A stretch of DNA of 64,000 bases from Candidatus Aquabacterium excrementipullorum (GTDB lineage: Bacteria; Pseudomonadota; Gammaproteobacteria; Burkholderiales; Burkholderiaceae_C), in contig DXIO01000049.1 in assembly GCA_019112875.1 (NCBI GenBank), positions 1-64,000 of the forward strand, given 5' to 3'. Every line of letters starts with the position of its first letter. The first letter of the stretch is position 1. Positions 7,587 through 15,823 of the stretch are shown here, one piece after another. A model generated the notes under the pieces. It saw only the letters and a program-made list of their open reading frames with translations. It had not been told where the DNA came from and made no database searches. The translations under genes and the position numbers were made by a program.

Positions 7587-9041
7587 TCAACGCAGCGCAT
7601 CCACCAGGGTTTGCACATGCCCGTCCACGGCCGCCTGCGGCACGTGCGCATAACCCATCACCAAGCCGTTGAACCCTGCCGCCCCGCCCGGCGTGCCGTA
7701 AGAGGACAAGGGCCGCGGGCTCAGTCCCAGCGCCCACGCCCGCTCGGCCACCTCTGCATCGGGGTGGTCGGCCGGCAGGCTGAGCACCAGGTGCATGCCG
7801 CCCTGCCCGCCCAGCACGGCACCGTCGAGAGGCCAATGGCGTGACAGCGACTCGCGCAGGGCCTGCTGGCGCGCCGCATACAACCGGCGCATGCGACGCA
7901 GGTGTCGGGCGAAGTGCCCCTCATGGATGAAGGTGGCCAGCGCACGCTGCTCGGCCACGCGGCCCTGGCGCACCAGTTCGCCGACCACGGCCACGGCCCG
8001 ATCCGCCAGAGCGGCCGGCATCACGATGAAGCCCAGGCGCAAGCCGGGGAACATGGATTTGCTGAAGGTGCCGAGGTAGACCACCGGGGCATCGTCCACC
8101 AGGCCCTGCATCGCGGCCAGGGGCGGTCCGTCGTGGCGGAACTCGCTGTCGTAGTCGTCCTCCAGGATCCAGGCGCCGTGGCGGCGCGCCTGCTCCATCA
8201 GGGCCAGCCGCCGGGGCAGGGTCAGCACCGAGCCCAGCGGGTACTGGTGCGACGGCGTGGCGTAGACCAGGCGCGGCGCTTGGGTATGCCACAGCGACTC
8301 CATGGCCTGCTGCCCCTCGGCATCGACGGTGATGGGCACCGGCACCAGGCCGGCGGCGGCGAAGGCCGTGCGGGCACCGCCGTAACCCGGGTGCTCCATC
8401 CAGACGCGCTCACCCGGGTCGGCCAGCAGGTGGGCGCACAGGTCCAGGCTGTGCTGGGTGCCGTCGGTGACGATCACCTGGTCGGCCTGGCAGCGCACGC
8501 CGCGCGCGGCGCGCAGGTGGGTGGCGATGGCCTGGCGCAGTTCTGGCTCGCCCACGGCGTGGCGATACCCCAGGTCTTGCGAACTGGCTTGGCGCTGGGC
8601 ACGCTCCAACAGCTGGCGCCAGAGCGCGAACGGGAAGGCATCGAGCGCCGGCGTGCCGGGCATGAAAGGACGAAGGTCATCTTCCGGGTGGCGCACACGG
8701 CCCCGGCCCGCCACGCGCTGCGACAAGGCCGGGCCGGTGGCTTGCTCGATGGCCTGCCGCGCGGGGCGCTCCGGCGCGGCACCCAGGGCCGCCACCACCG
8801 TGCCCTGTCGGCTGGTCTGCACATAGCCTTCGGCGCCCAGTTGCTCGTAGGCATGGATGGCGGTGTTGCGGGCGATGCCCAGATCCTGCGCCAGCACGCG
8901 GCTGGCGGGCAGCAGCGCGCCGGCCTGCAAGCGGCCGTCGAGGATGGCGGCACGCAGCGCCTGGTAGAGCCGGCGCTGGGCAGGCACGGATTGCCGGCGT
9001 GCGAACTGTCGGCGGTCGATCACGAGGTCCAGGTCGGCCAT
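7587..9041 (-). CDS. MocR/PdxR-type transcriptional regulator (GntR HTH + aminotransferase fold)
   Basis: The 484-aa protein has an N-terminal GntR winged helix (LYQALRAAILDGRLQAGALLPASR, residues about 24-50) joined to a fold-type I aminotransferase-like domain (VTDGTQHSLDLCAHL; YATPSHQYPLGSVL; the PLP-lysine region YLGTFSKSMFPGLR). This is the MocR architecture, in which PLP acts as effector. It is divergent from the FMN split-barrel gene at 9162 across 120 bases, the usual arrangement for a MocR protein and its target, so it probably controls that gene. Confidence 0.92.
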   Translation of the reverse strand: MADLDLVIDRRQFARRQSVPAQRRLYQALRAAILDGRLQAGALLPASRVLAQDLGIARNTAIHAYEQLGAEGYVQTSRQGTVVAALGAAPERPARQAIEQATGPALSQRVAGRGRVRHPEDDLRPFMPGTPALDAFPFALWRQLLERAQRQASSQDLGYRHAVGEPELRQAIATHLRAARGVRCQADQVIVTDGTQHSLDLCAHLLADPGERVWMEHPGYGGARTAFAAAGLVPVPITVDAEGQQAMESLWHTQAPRLVYATPSHQYPLGSVLTLPRRLALMEQARRHGAWILEDDYDSEFRHDGPPLAAMQGLVDDAPVVYLGTFSKSMFPGLRLGFIVMPAALADRAVAVVGELVRQGRVAEQRALATFIHEGHFARHLRRMRRLYAARQQALRESLSRHWPLDGAVLGGQGGMHLVLSLPADHPDAEVAERAWALGLSPRPLSSYGTPGGAAGFNGLVMGYAHVPQAAVDGHVQTLVDALR

Positions 9042-9161
9042 CGGGCCATGCTCCTTGTGGTTCCATCAGATGGATGGATTCTGGTTCTGTGCATGGTGCC
9101 ATGAAAGGCCTATCGTTCAAGCCATCGCACCCCACCAGCCAAGCCCACAGGAGCCCCGAAG

Positions 9162-9824
9162 ATGTCGATCAGCGCCAGCCCGATCACGGCCATGCCCCCC
9201 TCCGACCGCAGCCGCGTGCGGCGCGCCGCGGAACGCGCCCACTATGACCAGGCCACCGTGCACGCCATCGTGGATGCGGCCTGGGTGTGCCATGTGGCCT
9301 TCAACGATGGCGACCACGTGGTCTGCATCCCGACGGCCAGCTGGCGCGTGGGCGACACGCTGTACGTGCATGGCTCCAACGGCAGCCGCATGATGAAGCG
9401 CCTGGCCGAGGGCGCGCCCGCCTGCGTCACCATCACGCACGTGGACGGGCTGGTGATGGCGCGCTCAGCCTTCTCGCATTCGATGAACTACCGCTCGGTG
9501 GTGGTCCACGGCCGCTTCAGCGCCGTGCCCGAGGATGCCAAGGCGGCCGTGCTCGATGCATTGATGGACCACATGGCCCCCGGCCGGCGCGAGCATGCGC
9601 GGGCACCGGACGAGTCCGAGCTCAAGGCCACGACGGTGCTGGGCATCCCCTTGCTGGAGGCCGCAGCCAAGATCCGCAACTGGGGGCCGCGCGACAAGGA
9701 CGAGGACCTGGCCCTGCCGGTGTGGGCCGGCGTGCTGCCCTTGCGCGAGCAGCGGCTGCCACCCGTGGACGAGCCGGGCTTCGACGGGCCGGTGCCTGCG
9801 TATGTCAGCCGTTGGACAGATTGA
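9162..9824 (+). CDS. Pyridoxamine 5'-phosphate oxidase-family (FMN split barrel) protein
   Basis: The 220-aa protein matches the family of split-barrel flavoproteins found next to MocR regulators: VCHVAFNDGDHVVCIPTASW, LYVHGSNGSRMMKRLAEGAPACVTITHVDG, and a central SHSMNYRSVVVHG. True PNPOx substrate residues cannot be confirmed. AGGAGCCCCGAAG precedes the ATG and supports this start. Divergent from the MocR gene; the downstream flavodoxin-like gene begins 35 bases later on the same strand and could be co-transcribed. Confidence 0.87.
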   Translation: MSISASPITAMPPSDRSRVRRAAERAHYDQATVHAIVDAAWVCHVAFNDGDHVVCIPTASWRVGDTLYVHGSNGSRMMKRLAEGAPACVTITHVDGLVMARSAFSHSMNYRSVVVHGRFSAVPEDAKAAVLDALMDHMAPGRREHARAPDESELKATTVLGIPLLEAAAKIRNWGPRDKDEDLALPVWAGVLPLREQRLPPVDEPGFDGPVPAYVSRWTD

Positions 9825-9858
9825 AGCCCATGGCGCGCAGCCGGTCTATGCTGCGCGC

Positions 9859-10359
9859 ATGAGCTCCACCAAGACCCTGCTGATCGTCTACCACTCCATG
9901 ACCGGCGGCACGCGCCAGATGGTCGAAGCCGCGCGCGAAGGCGCAGCGGCGGAAGAAGGCCTGGCCGTGCGGCTGCTGGAGGCCGCGCAAGCCGGCCCGG
10001 ATGATGTGCTGGCCGCCGATGGCCTGGTGTTCGCCACGCCAGAGAACCTCGCGGCCATCAGTGGTCGGTTGAAGGACTTCTTCGATCGCAGCTATTACGC
10101 CGCGCTGGACCGCCTCAACGGCCGGCCGTACGCGAGCATGGTGTGCGCGGGCAGCGACGGGCACAACGCCGTTCGGCAGATCGAACGCATCGCCACCGGC
10201 TGGCGACTCAAGCCCGTGGCCGAACCCCTGATCGTGTGCACGCACGCACAGACGCCAGAGGCCATCCTGGCGCCCAAGCACATCGGTGAAGACGATCTGG
10301 ACCGCTGCCGGGCGCTGGGCGAGGCCATGGCGGCCGGAATGGCCCTGGGCGTGTTCTGA
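9859..10359 (+). CDS. Flavodoxin-fold NAD(P)H-dependent oxidoreductase
   Basis: The 166-aa protein starts with a classic flavodoxin FMN-phosphate loop, IVYHSMTGGTRQMVEAA, followed by FATPENLAAISGRLKDFFDRSY, as in WrbA/flavodoxin relatives. It should bind FMN and act as a small cytosolic reductase; the substrate is unknown. The frame stays open further upstream, but the ATG at 9859 places the FMN loop in its normal N-terminal position. Confidence 0.82.
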   Translation: MSSTKTLLIVYHSMTGGTRQMVEAAREGAAAEEGLAVRLLEAAQAGPDDVLAADGLVFATPENLAAISGRLKDFFDRSYYAALDRLNGRPYASMVCAGSDGHNAVRQIERIATGWRLKPVAEPLIVCTHAQTPEAILAPKHIGEDDLDRCRALGEAMAAGMALGVF

Positions 10360-10438
10360 CACTGGGCGAGCGCCGTCGGCGCATCAGACGAACCCGGAAT
10401 CGCGCAAGGTCGGATTGCACGTCAGGGTCGACCCTCCC

Positions 10439-10696
10439 TCAGCCTCCCGCCGACTGCTGATCGATCCATTGCGTGGCGGCGGCGAAGCCGTGGTCCTGCG
10501 CATCCTGGATCAGGGCAAAGCGCCTGCCTTGCGTGTCCACGGCAACCTCCTCCTGCGTCTCGGAGCCGCGCACATAGGCCTGGACGACGAACTGTCGCGC
10601 CGCCACGTCCCAGGCCGTGACCACGCGGATGCGCAAGCCGGCGTGGGCGCCGATGGCTTCTTCGTGGTCGTCGCTGTGGATGACTTGGTGGTCCAT
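10439..10696 (-). CDS. Hypothetical protein, 85 aa
   Basis: A small acidic protein without signal peptide or membrane segment that I do not recognise. GGGAG lies six bases before the chosen ATG (MDHQVIHSDD). An internal beta-rich run (RIRVVTAWDVAARQFVVQAYVRG) suggests a small folded domain. It is convergent with the flavodoxin gene and divergent from the DUF2630-like gene. The frame is open well upstream of the ATG, but that part has no coding character. Confidence 0.6.
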   Translation of the reverse strand: MDHQVIHSDDHEEAIGAHAGLRIRVVTAWDVAARQFVVQAYVRGSETQEEVAVDTQGRRFALIQDAQDHGFAAATQWIDQQSAGG

Positions 10697-10916
10697 GGTG
10701 GGCTCCCGGTGCTCTGGGGCCATCTTAGGCACAAGCCTGAACCCGGGATGGCTCAGCGGCTTTGCCAAGGGAAGCGGCGGGCCAGGTCGCGATGGCCTTG
10801 AAGGCGACCCGCCTTTGCGCTTGCGCCTACCCTGTCCGCATGGGAGATGCGCGCCCGGTCCACCGGGCGTCATCATCTGCCGCCACCCATTTGCCTCACA
10901 TCGGAAGGACATCGCC

Positions 10917-11150
10917 ATGAACGACCAGGACATCGTCCAGCACATCTCCACCCTGGTGGAGGAAGAGCAGCAACTGCGCAAGGACACCGCCCCGGCCGGC
11001 AACCACGCCGACCGGATCCGCAAGATCGAGGAGCAACTGGACCAGTGCTGGGACCTGCTTCGCCAGCGCCGTGCCAAGCGCGAGTTCGGCGACAACCCGG
11101 ACGAGGCCAAGCCCCGCGACGTGGGCACGGTGGAAAACTACCTCAACTGA
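10917..11150 (+). CDS. DUF2630-like small protein
   Basis: The 77-aa protein (MNDQDIVQHISTLVEEEQ, then RIRKIEEQLDQCWDLLRQRRAKREFG and a short tail with VENYL) matches the conserved DUF2630 pattern: a helical hairpin ending in the Q-C-W-DLLRQRRA segment. Function unknown. GAAGGA lies six bases upstream of the ATG. Its 3' end overlaps the end of the convergent serine hydrolase gene by eight bases. Confidence 0.85.
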   Translation: MNDQDIVQHISTLVEEEQQLRKDTAPAGNHADRIRKIEEQLDQCWDLLRQRRAKREFGDNPDEAKPRDVGTVENYLN

Positions 11151-12186
11151 GCGACCTCAACAGAGCCAGCGCGTCGAAGGTGAGCGTTTCGGCCTCATCG
11201 TGCGCGCCACCGCCGACGATGGCGGTGACGATGCCCCGCAAGGCGCCCTCGCGCCACAGGCCGAAGGCGCTCGCGCTGTAGCCGGGGCCGCCGCCGTTGT
11301 GGCCCCGCACGGTGCCCAGCGGCATCCCCGGGTCGATCATCAGGCCCAGGCCATAAGCTGGCTGGCGCCAGCGGCCACCCACCTGGCCGACAGGCACCGT
11401 TTCAACCATGGCTGCCAGGCTGTGCGCCCGTAGCAGGCGGCCGGTGAACAGCGCTTGCAGGAAATGCGTCACCTCGGATGCGGTCGACGCGATGACACCG
11501 TGGGAGACCCAGCCGGGGTGGTAGCGGCCTCGCACATCGATCGGTTCATCGCCTTCGATCAGGCGCGACAGGCCAGGCGCCAGGGGCAGCAGATCGGCCA
11601 GGCCCGTGGCCACGGTGGTGCGGGTCAGGCCCAGCGGGCGGCACACGCGCTCGGCCAACTGCACCTGCCACGGCCTCTCACCCACTGCCTCCAGCAACTG
11701 GCGCAACACCATGTAGCCCGGGTTGCTGTAGGCGAAGCGCGCGGGCATGGGCACGGTCCACGCCTGTGCCAGCGTGGCCTGGGTGAATTCATCCGTCGTC
11801 CAGGGCCGGTCTGGCTGCTGCCGCACCTGGGCGTGGTATTCAGGCAAACCACCGTAGTCCGGCACGCCGGCGGTGTGGTTCAGCAGGCGGCGCGTGGTGA
11901 CGGCATCGGTGAAGGCCGGCGGCAGCGGCGCGCCTCGCCACAGGTGAGTCACCGGGGCGTCCAGATCCAGCCGCCCAGCCTCGGCCAGTTGCAGCAGCAG
12001 GCAGGCGATGAAGGTCTTGGTGATGCTGTAGACCAGGAAGGTGGGTTCCGGCGCGCCGCTGCCCTCTGGTGAGGTCCAGCGCGTGACGGTACCGGCTTCC
12101 GGCGTCCACCTGCTCACCGCGGCGGCGATGCCCCGCTCGCGTTGGGCGCCCAGCAGGTCGTCGATCCGCGCGGCATCGGGCATCAC
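11143..12186 (-). CDS. Class C beta-lactamase-family serine hydrolase
   Basis: The 347-aa protein has the penicillin-binding-protein-like catalytic set: SITK (SXXK) near residue 54, YSN (YXN) near 150 and HNGGG (in place of KTG) near 307, plus LLNHTAGV typical of AmpC-like esterases and peptidases. No signal peptide is visible, so a cytosolic esterase or amidase is more likely than a secreted beta-lactamase. It starts four bases after the bioD stop and is probably the last gene of the queE-queD-bioA-bioD transcript. In other bacteria an esterase (BioH) releases pimeloyl-ACP, but this protein is not of the BioH fold; any role in biotin synthesis is speculation. Confidence 0.85.
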   Translation of the reverse strand: MMPDAARIDDLLGAQRERGIAAAVSRWTPEAGTVTRWTSPEGSGAPEPTFLVYSITKTFIACLLLQLAEAGRLDLDAPVTHLWRGAPLPPAFTDAVTTRRLLNHTAGVPDYGGLPEYHAQVRQQPDRPWTTDEFTQATLAQAWTVPMPARFAYSNPGYMVLRQLLEAVGERPWQVQLAERVCRPLGLTRTTVATGLADLLPLAPGLSRLIEGDEPIDVRGRYHPGWVSHGVIASTASEVTHFLQALFTGRLLRAHSLAAMVETVPVGQVGGRWRQPAYGLGLMIDPGMPLGTVRGHNGGGPGYSASAFGLWREGALRGIVTAIVGGGAHDEAETLTFDALALLRSLS

Positions 12187-12190
12187 GGCC

Positions 12191-12886
12191 TCAGGGCAGG
12201 CTCAGCGACTGCGCCAATTGCGCCGGCTCGGCCGACGGGTCCCAGCCCCAGTGCGCCAACTGCGGCGCCTGCAGGTGATCGCGCAGGGTGCGCAGGTTGG
12301 CCTCCTGCTCCGGCATGCCGGCATCGACCACGTTGGCCACCCAGCCGGCCAGCGTCAGGCCGCGCGAGACGATGCTCTCCTGCGTGAGCAGCGCGTGGTT
12401 CAGGCAGCCCAGGCGCAGGCCCACCACCAGGATCACGGGCAGGCGCAGACGCTGCGCCAGGTCGGCGCTGGAGGCGAACTCGCCCGGCCCTTCGTGCAGC
12501 GGCACGATGAAGCCGCCCGCGCCTTCCACCACCACCGCATCGGCGTGCTGGCTGAGCGCATGGAAACTCGCCTCGATGTGGCCGATGTCGATCACCGCGC
12601 CGGCATTGCGCGCGGCGATGTGCGGCGACACGGCATCGGGCAAGGCATACGGGTTATCGAAGGCCGGCGGCACCTTCAGGCTGGAGGCGGCGCGCAGCGC
12701 GGCCACGTCTTCGTTGAGCCACTGGCCAGGATGTCCGTCCACGCCCTCGATCCAGTCGCAGCCGGCGGCCACGGGCTTCATGCCCACCACGCGCGGGTGA
12801 TCACGGCGCAGTGCATGGATCAGGGCACAGCTGGTGCGGGTCTTGCCGACGCCGGTGTCGGTGCCGGTGACGAAATAGGCGGTCAT
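12191..12886 (-). CDS. bioD: Dethiobiotin synthetase
   Basis: The 231-aa protein has the P-loop GTDTGVGKT at residues 7-15, the substrate lysine in GMKPVAAGC and the conserved VVEGAGGFIVPL. It closes the ureido ring of dethiobiotin from diaminopelargonate, CO2 and ATP. Its start overlaps bioA by 4 bases. bioB and bioF are not in the window. Confidence 0.96.
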   Translation of the reverse strand: MTAYFVTGTDTGVGKTRTSCALIHALRRDHPRVVGMKPVAAGCDWIEGVDGHPGQWLNEDVAALRAASSLKVPPAFDNPYALPDAVSPHIAARNAGAVIDIGHIEASFHALSQHADAVVVEGAGGFIVPLHEGPGEFASSADLAQRLRLPVILVVGLRLGCLNHALLTQESIVSRGLTLAGWVANVVDAGMPEQEANLRTLRDHLQAPQLAHWGWDPSAEPAQLAQSLSLP

Positions 12887-14259
12887 GGCACGGGCACCTC
12901 GGTGGCCTGGGCGCTGGCGGGGCCTTCTTCGGCCAGCACGCGGTCGAGCACGCGCAGCGCGCCTTCGGCCAGGTGGCGTTGCTCGGCCTCGCCCAGCACG
13001 TAGGGCGGCATGAAGTACAGCGTCGGGCCGATCGGGCGCAGCAGCAGGCCTTCGTCGAACGCGGCGCGGTGGTAACGCGAAGCGAAGGTGGGGTCGGCCA
13101 CGTCCACATCCCAGGCCCAGACCATGCCCAGGCGGCGCGAGGCCTTCACGCGCGGGTGGTCGGTGATGGGCTGCACAAGTTCATCGAGCTGCTCGGCGGT
13201 GCGGCGGTTGTCGCCCAGCACATCGCTGCCTTCGAAGGTGTCCAGCACGGCCAGGGCGGCGCGGCAGGCCAGCGGGTTGCCGGTGTACGAATGCGAGTGC
13301 AGAAAGCCGTGCGTCGTGCGGTCGTCCCAGAAGGCCTGGTAGACCTCGTCGGTCGTCAGCACGGCCGAGAGCGGCAGCACACCGCCCGTCAGGCCCTTGC
13401 TCAGGCAGATGAAATCAGGCTTGATCGGTGCGCCGTCATCGCCCAGGGCCTGCTGGTGCGCGAACATCGTGCCCGTGCGCCCGAAGCCCACGGCGATCTC
13501 GTCGGCGATCCAGTGCACCTGGTACTGGTCGCACAGGCGGCGCACGGCACTGAGGTAATCGGGCAGGTACATGCCCATGCCGGCCGCGCCCTGGATCAGC
13601 GGCTCCAGGATGATGGCGGCGATCTGCGCGTGGTGTTCGTCGAGGTAGGCGGCCAGCGCGTCGATGCAGTGCTGCGTGTGCTCGGCGGGCGACACGCCAG
13701 GCGCGGCATGGCGCGGGTCGGGCGATGGCAAGGTGGCGCTCAGGCGCAGCAGTGGTGCGTACGATTCGCGGAACAGCGGGATGTCCGTCACGGACAGGGC
13801 TCCGGCGGTCTCGCCGTGGTACCCACCCTGCAAGCCGATGAAGCGGTGCTTGCCTTCGCGCCCACGGTTGCGCCAGCTGTGCGCGCTCATCTTCAGCGCG
13901 ATCTCGGTGGCGCTGGCACCATCGCTCGCATAGAAGGCGTGGCCCAGGCCGGTGAGCTGGCCCAGGCGCTCGGACAGTTCCACCACCGGGGGGTGCGTCA
14001 GGCCGGCCAGCATGATGTGGTCGACCTTCTGCAACTGGTCGGCGATCGCCTCGCGGATGGGCGCGAAGCCGTGGCCGAACAGGTTCACCCACCACGAGCT
14101 GACGGCATCGAGGATGCGGTGCCCGCGGTCATCGATCAGCCAGGGGCCCTGCGCCGACACGATGGCGCGGGGCGGGTGGGTGTCGTGCACCTTCATCTGC
14201 GTGCACGGGTGCCAGACGGCCTGGCGACTGCGTTCAGACCAATCCATGTGAGCCGCCAC
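12883..14259 (-). CDS. bioA: Adenosylmethionine-8-amino-7-oxononanoate aminotransferase
   Basis: The 458-aa PLP enzyme makes 7,8-diaminopelargonate using SAM as amino donor. It shows HPCTQMK near the N-terminus, DAVSSWWVNLFGH, the PLP-Asp region WIADEIAVGFGRTGTMFA and the Schiff-base lysine in FICLSKGLTGG. It starts two bases after the queD stop, so queuosine and biotin genes share an operon here. Confidence 0.96.
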   Translation of the reverse strand: MAAHMDWSERSRQAVWHPCTQMKVHDTHPPRAIVSAQGPWLIDDRGHRILDAVSSWWVNLFGHGFAPIREAIADQLQKVDHIMLAGLTHPPVVELSERLGQLTGLGHAFYASDGASATEIALKMSAHSWRNRGREGKHRFIGLQGGYHGETAGALSVTDIPLFRESYAPLLRLSATLPSPDPRHAAPGVSPAEHTQHCIDALAAYLDEHHAQIAAIILEPLIQGAAGMGMYLPDYLSAVRRLCDQYQVHWIADEIAVGFGRTGTMFAHQQALGDDGAPIKPDFICLSKGLTGGVLPLSAVLTTDEVYQAFWDDRTTHGFLHSHSYTGNPLACRAALAVLDTFEGSDVLGDNRRTAEQLDELVQPITDHPRVKASRRLGMVWAWDVDVADPTFASRYHRAAFDEGLLLRPIGPTLYFMPPYVLGEAEQRHLAEGALRVLDRVLAEEGPASAQATEVPVP

Positions 14260-14261
14260 GC

Positions 14262-14636
14262 TCAGGCCGAAGCCGGGCGGTAGATGCAGCGGTCACCCGC
14301 CGCACGCGACACGCTCACCGCCGACACCTGCGGCAGGTGCAGGTGCACCTGGGCGTAGATGAAGACGCAGAGGTTTTCCAGCGTGGGCGCGCCCAGGCCG
14401 GCCACTTCGTCCAGGAAGTGGTGATCGAGCTGCTCGCGCACGCCGGCGATCACGGCGCGCAGATGTGACAGATCAACCACCATGCCGGATTCAGGCTGGC
14501 GCTCGCCTCGCACCATCACCTCGGCGGTGTAGGTATGCCCATGGATACGGCGGCTGCCGGCGGCCTCTTCGGCCCCCACCTGGCGCTTGAGGGTGTGGGC
14601 GGCGTCGAAGGAAAAAGTCTGGCTCAGTTCGAACAT
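14262..14636 (-). CDS. queD: 6-carboxy-5,6,7,8-tetrahydropterin synthase
   Basis: The 124-aa protein has the PTPS signature: zinc histidines in FDAAHTL and RRIHGHTY, the catalytic DHH in QLDHHFLDE and the pterin-binding PTLENL. The usual catalytic Cys four residues before HGH is a Ser (GSRRIHGH). It converts dihydroneopterin triphosphate to the queuosine intermediate used by QueE, whose gene lies 13 bases upstream. The Ser variant may be a normal subgroup; its activity should be confirmed. Confidence 0.9.
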   Translation of the reverse strand: MFELSQTFSFDAAHTLKRQVGAEEAAGSRRIHGHTYTAEVMVRGERQPESGMVVDLSHLRAVIAGVREQLDHHFLDEVAGLGAPTLENLCVFIYAQVHLHLPQVSAVSVSRAAGDRCIYRPASA

Positions 14637-14649
14637 GGTGTGGCGGGTC

Positions 14650-15312
14650 TCAACGGATGCCCAATGTCTTGTGGGTCTGGACGCTCAACAACCAGCGCGG
14701 GTGGTCCAGACACCACTGCACGGCCCATTCGGTGGCGGCCAGGCGCGCGCCGGGCGCGGCGCTGTCCATCGGCTGCACGCGGCGCTGCACGAAGTCCATG
14801 GCCTCGAACTCGGCCAGCCTGGCATCGTCGAAACCGGCCTGGGGCACGACCACCTTGAGTTCGTGGCCCGAGGTCTGCACCAGGGTCGAGCCGGCCTTGG
14901 GGCTCACGCAGATCCAGTCCAACCCAGGGGGCGCGGCCACGGTGCCGTTGGTCTCGACCGCGATCTCGAAACCCTGATCATGCAATGCATCGATCAAGGC
15001 CGGGTCGACCTGGAGCAAAGGCTCGCCGCCAGTCAGCACCACGAATCGCTTGCCCTCGCGGCCCGAAGCCGTGTCCGGCCAGAACGAGGCGATGCGCGTG
15101 GCCAGATCGAGCGCCGTGGCGAACTTGCCACCGCCCAGCCCGTCGGTGCCCACGAAATCCGTGTCGCAGAACTGGCAGATGGCCTTGGCGCGGTCTTCCT
15201 CTCGGCCCGTCCACAGATTGCACCCTGCGAAACGGCAGAACACGGCGGGGCGGCCCGCATGGGTGCCCTCGCCTTGCAGGGTGTAGAAGATTTCCTTGAC
15301 GCTGTAGGTCAT
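14650..15312 (-). CDS. queE: 7-carboxy-7-deazaguanine synthase (radical SAM)
   Basis: The 220-aa enzyme makes 7-carboxy-7-deazaguanine from 6-carboxytetrahydropterin. The cluster cysteines are spaced CX14CX2C (AGC, 14 residues, CQFC) instead of the common CX3CX2C; this variant is known from Burkholderia multivorans QueE. LTGGEPLLQ and VETNGT follow. The ATG at 15312 with GGGGCG upstream fits and overlaps the stop of the preceding membrane-protein gene (ATGA). Confidence 0.94.
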   Translation of the reverse strand: MTYSVKEIFYTLQGEGTHAGRPAVFCRFAGCNLWTGREEDRAKAICQFCDTDFVGTDGLGGGKFATALDLATRIASFWPDTASGREGKRFVVLTGGEPLLQVDPALIDALHDQGFEIAVETNGTVAAPPGLDWICVSPKAGSTLVQTSGHELKVVVPQAGFDDARLAEFEAMDFVQRRVQPMDSAAPGARLAATEWAVQWCLDHPRWLLSVQTHKTLGIR

Positions 15313-15584
15313 GCACGCCCCTTGAAGCCGGTCCACCACACCACCAGCGCGGCTGAAAGTACCAAGCCCGCATAAGTGCCCATGGCACCGTCACGCCCGG
15401 TGATCGCCAAGCCGGCCACCAGCACGATCACGCCGGCCAGGGCCACGCGAAGGCCCATCGTCCAGCCCAGCCCCTTGAACGCCCGCCACCAGAACAGGCG
15501 CGCCAGAGCCGGCAGCAGCAAGGCCATGGCCAGCGCAGGCAGCAGGAAATTGAACAGGTGGATCAGGGCGTCTAGAAAACCCAT
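15309..15584 (-). CDS. Small membrane protein, 91 aa
   Basis: Starting at MGFLDALIHLFNFLLPAL the protein has about three hydrophobic segments (residues about 8-28, 38-55 and 65-85) with short charged links. I do not recognise the family. It is the first gene of the queE-queD-bioA-bioD operon and is translationally coupled to queE by an ATGA overlap. A transport or accessory role for a queuosine or biotin precursor is conceivable but unsupported. An earlier in-frame ATG would add 19 residues. Confidence 0.65.
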   Translation of the reverse strand: MGFLDALIHLFNFLLPALAMALLLPALARLFWWRAFKGLGWTMGLRVALAGVIVLVAGLAITGRDGAMGTYAGLVLSAALVVWWTGFKGRA

Positions 15585-15810
15585 GGACAGCGGGGCTCGG
15601 GCAAGGCGTGGCAAAACATCACAAAAGGCGTGGGGCGGCAAGCCCGCAGGTCAAACGTCGGCGCATAAGCATCTGCTCAGGACACATGACGCGCATGAGC
15701 AATCTCAAATGTCGTCCATTTCGCCGACCACGAAGCGGCGGGATTGCCCGACAATGACGGTCTTAGCAAGCCTCAATGGCCGGACCCGCACACGCTAAAA
15801 CCCTCGATTT

Positions 15811-15816
15811 TATAAT
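15811..15816 (+). promoter_or_regulatory. Candidate -10 box of hemA
   Basis: A perfect TATAAT ends eight bases before the hemA ATG (15824). A transcript from it would begin on or beside the start codon. No good -35 hexamer lies 17 bases upstream (GCACAC). Confidence 0.45.
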
Positions 15817-15823
15817 TTCTCAC

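Noticed and set aside
11143-12186. Antibiotic-resistance beta-lactamase
   Set aside because: No signal peptide, and the third motif is HNGGG instead of KTG; it fits the broad esterase/peptidase branch.
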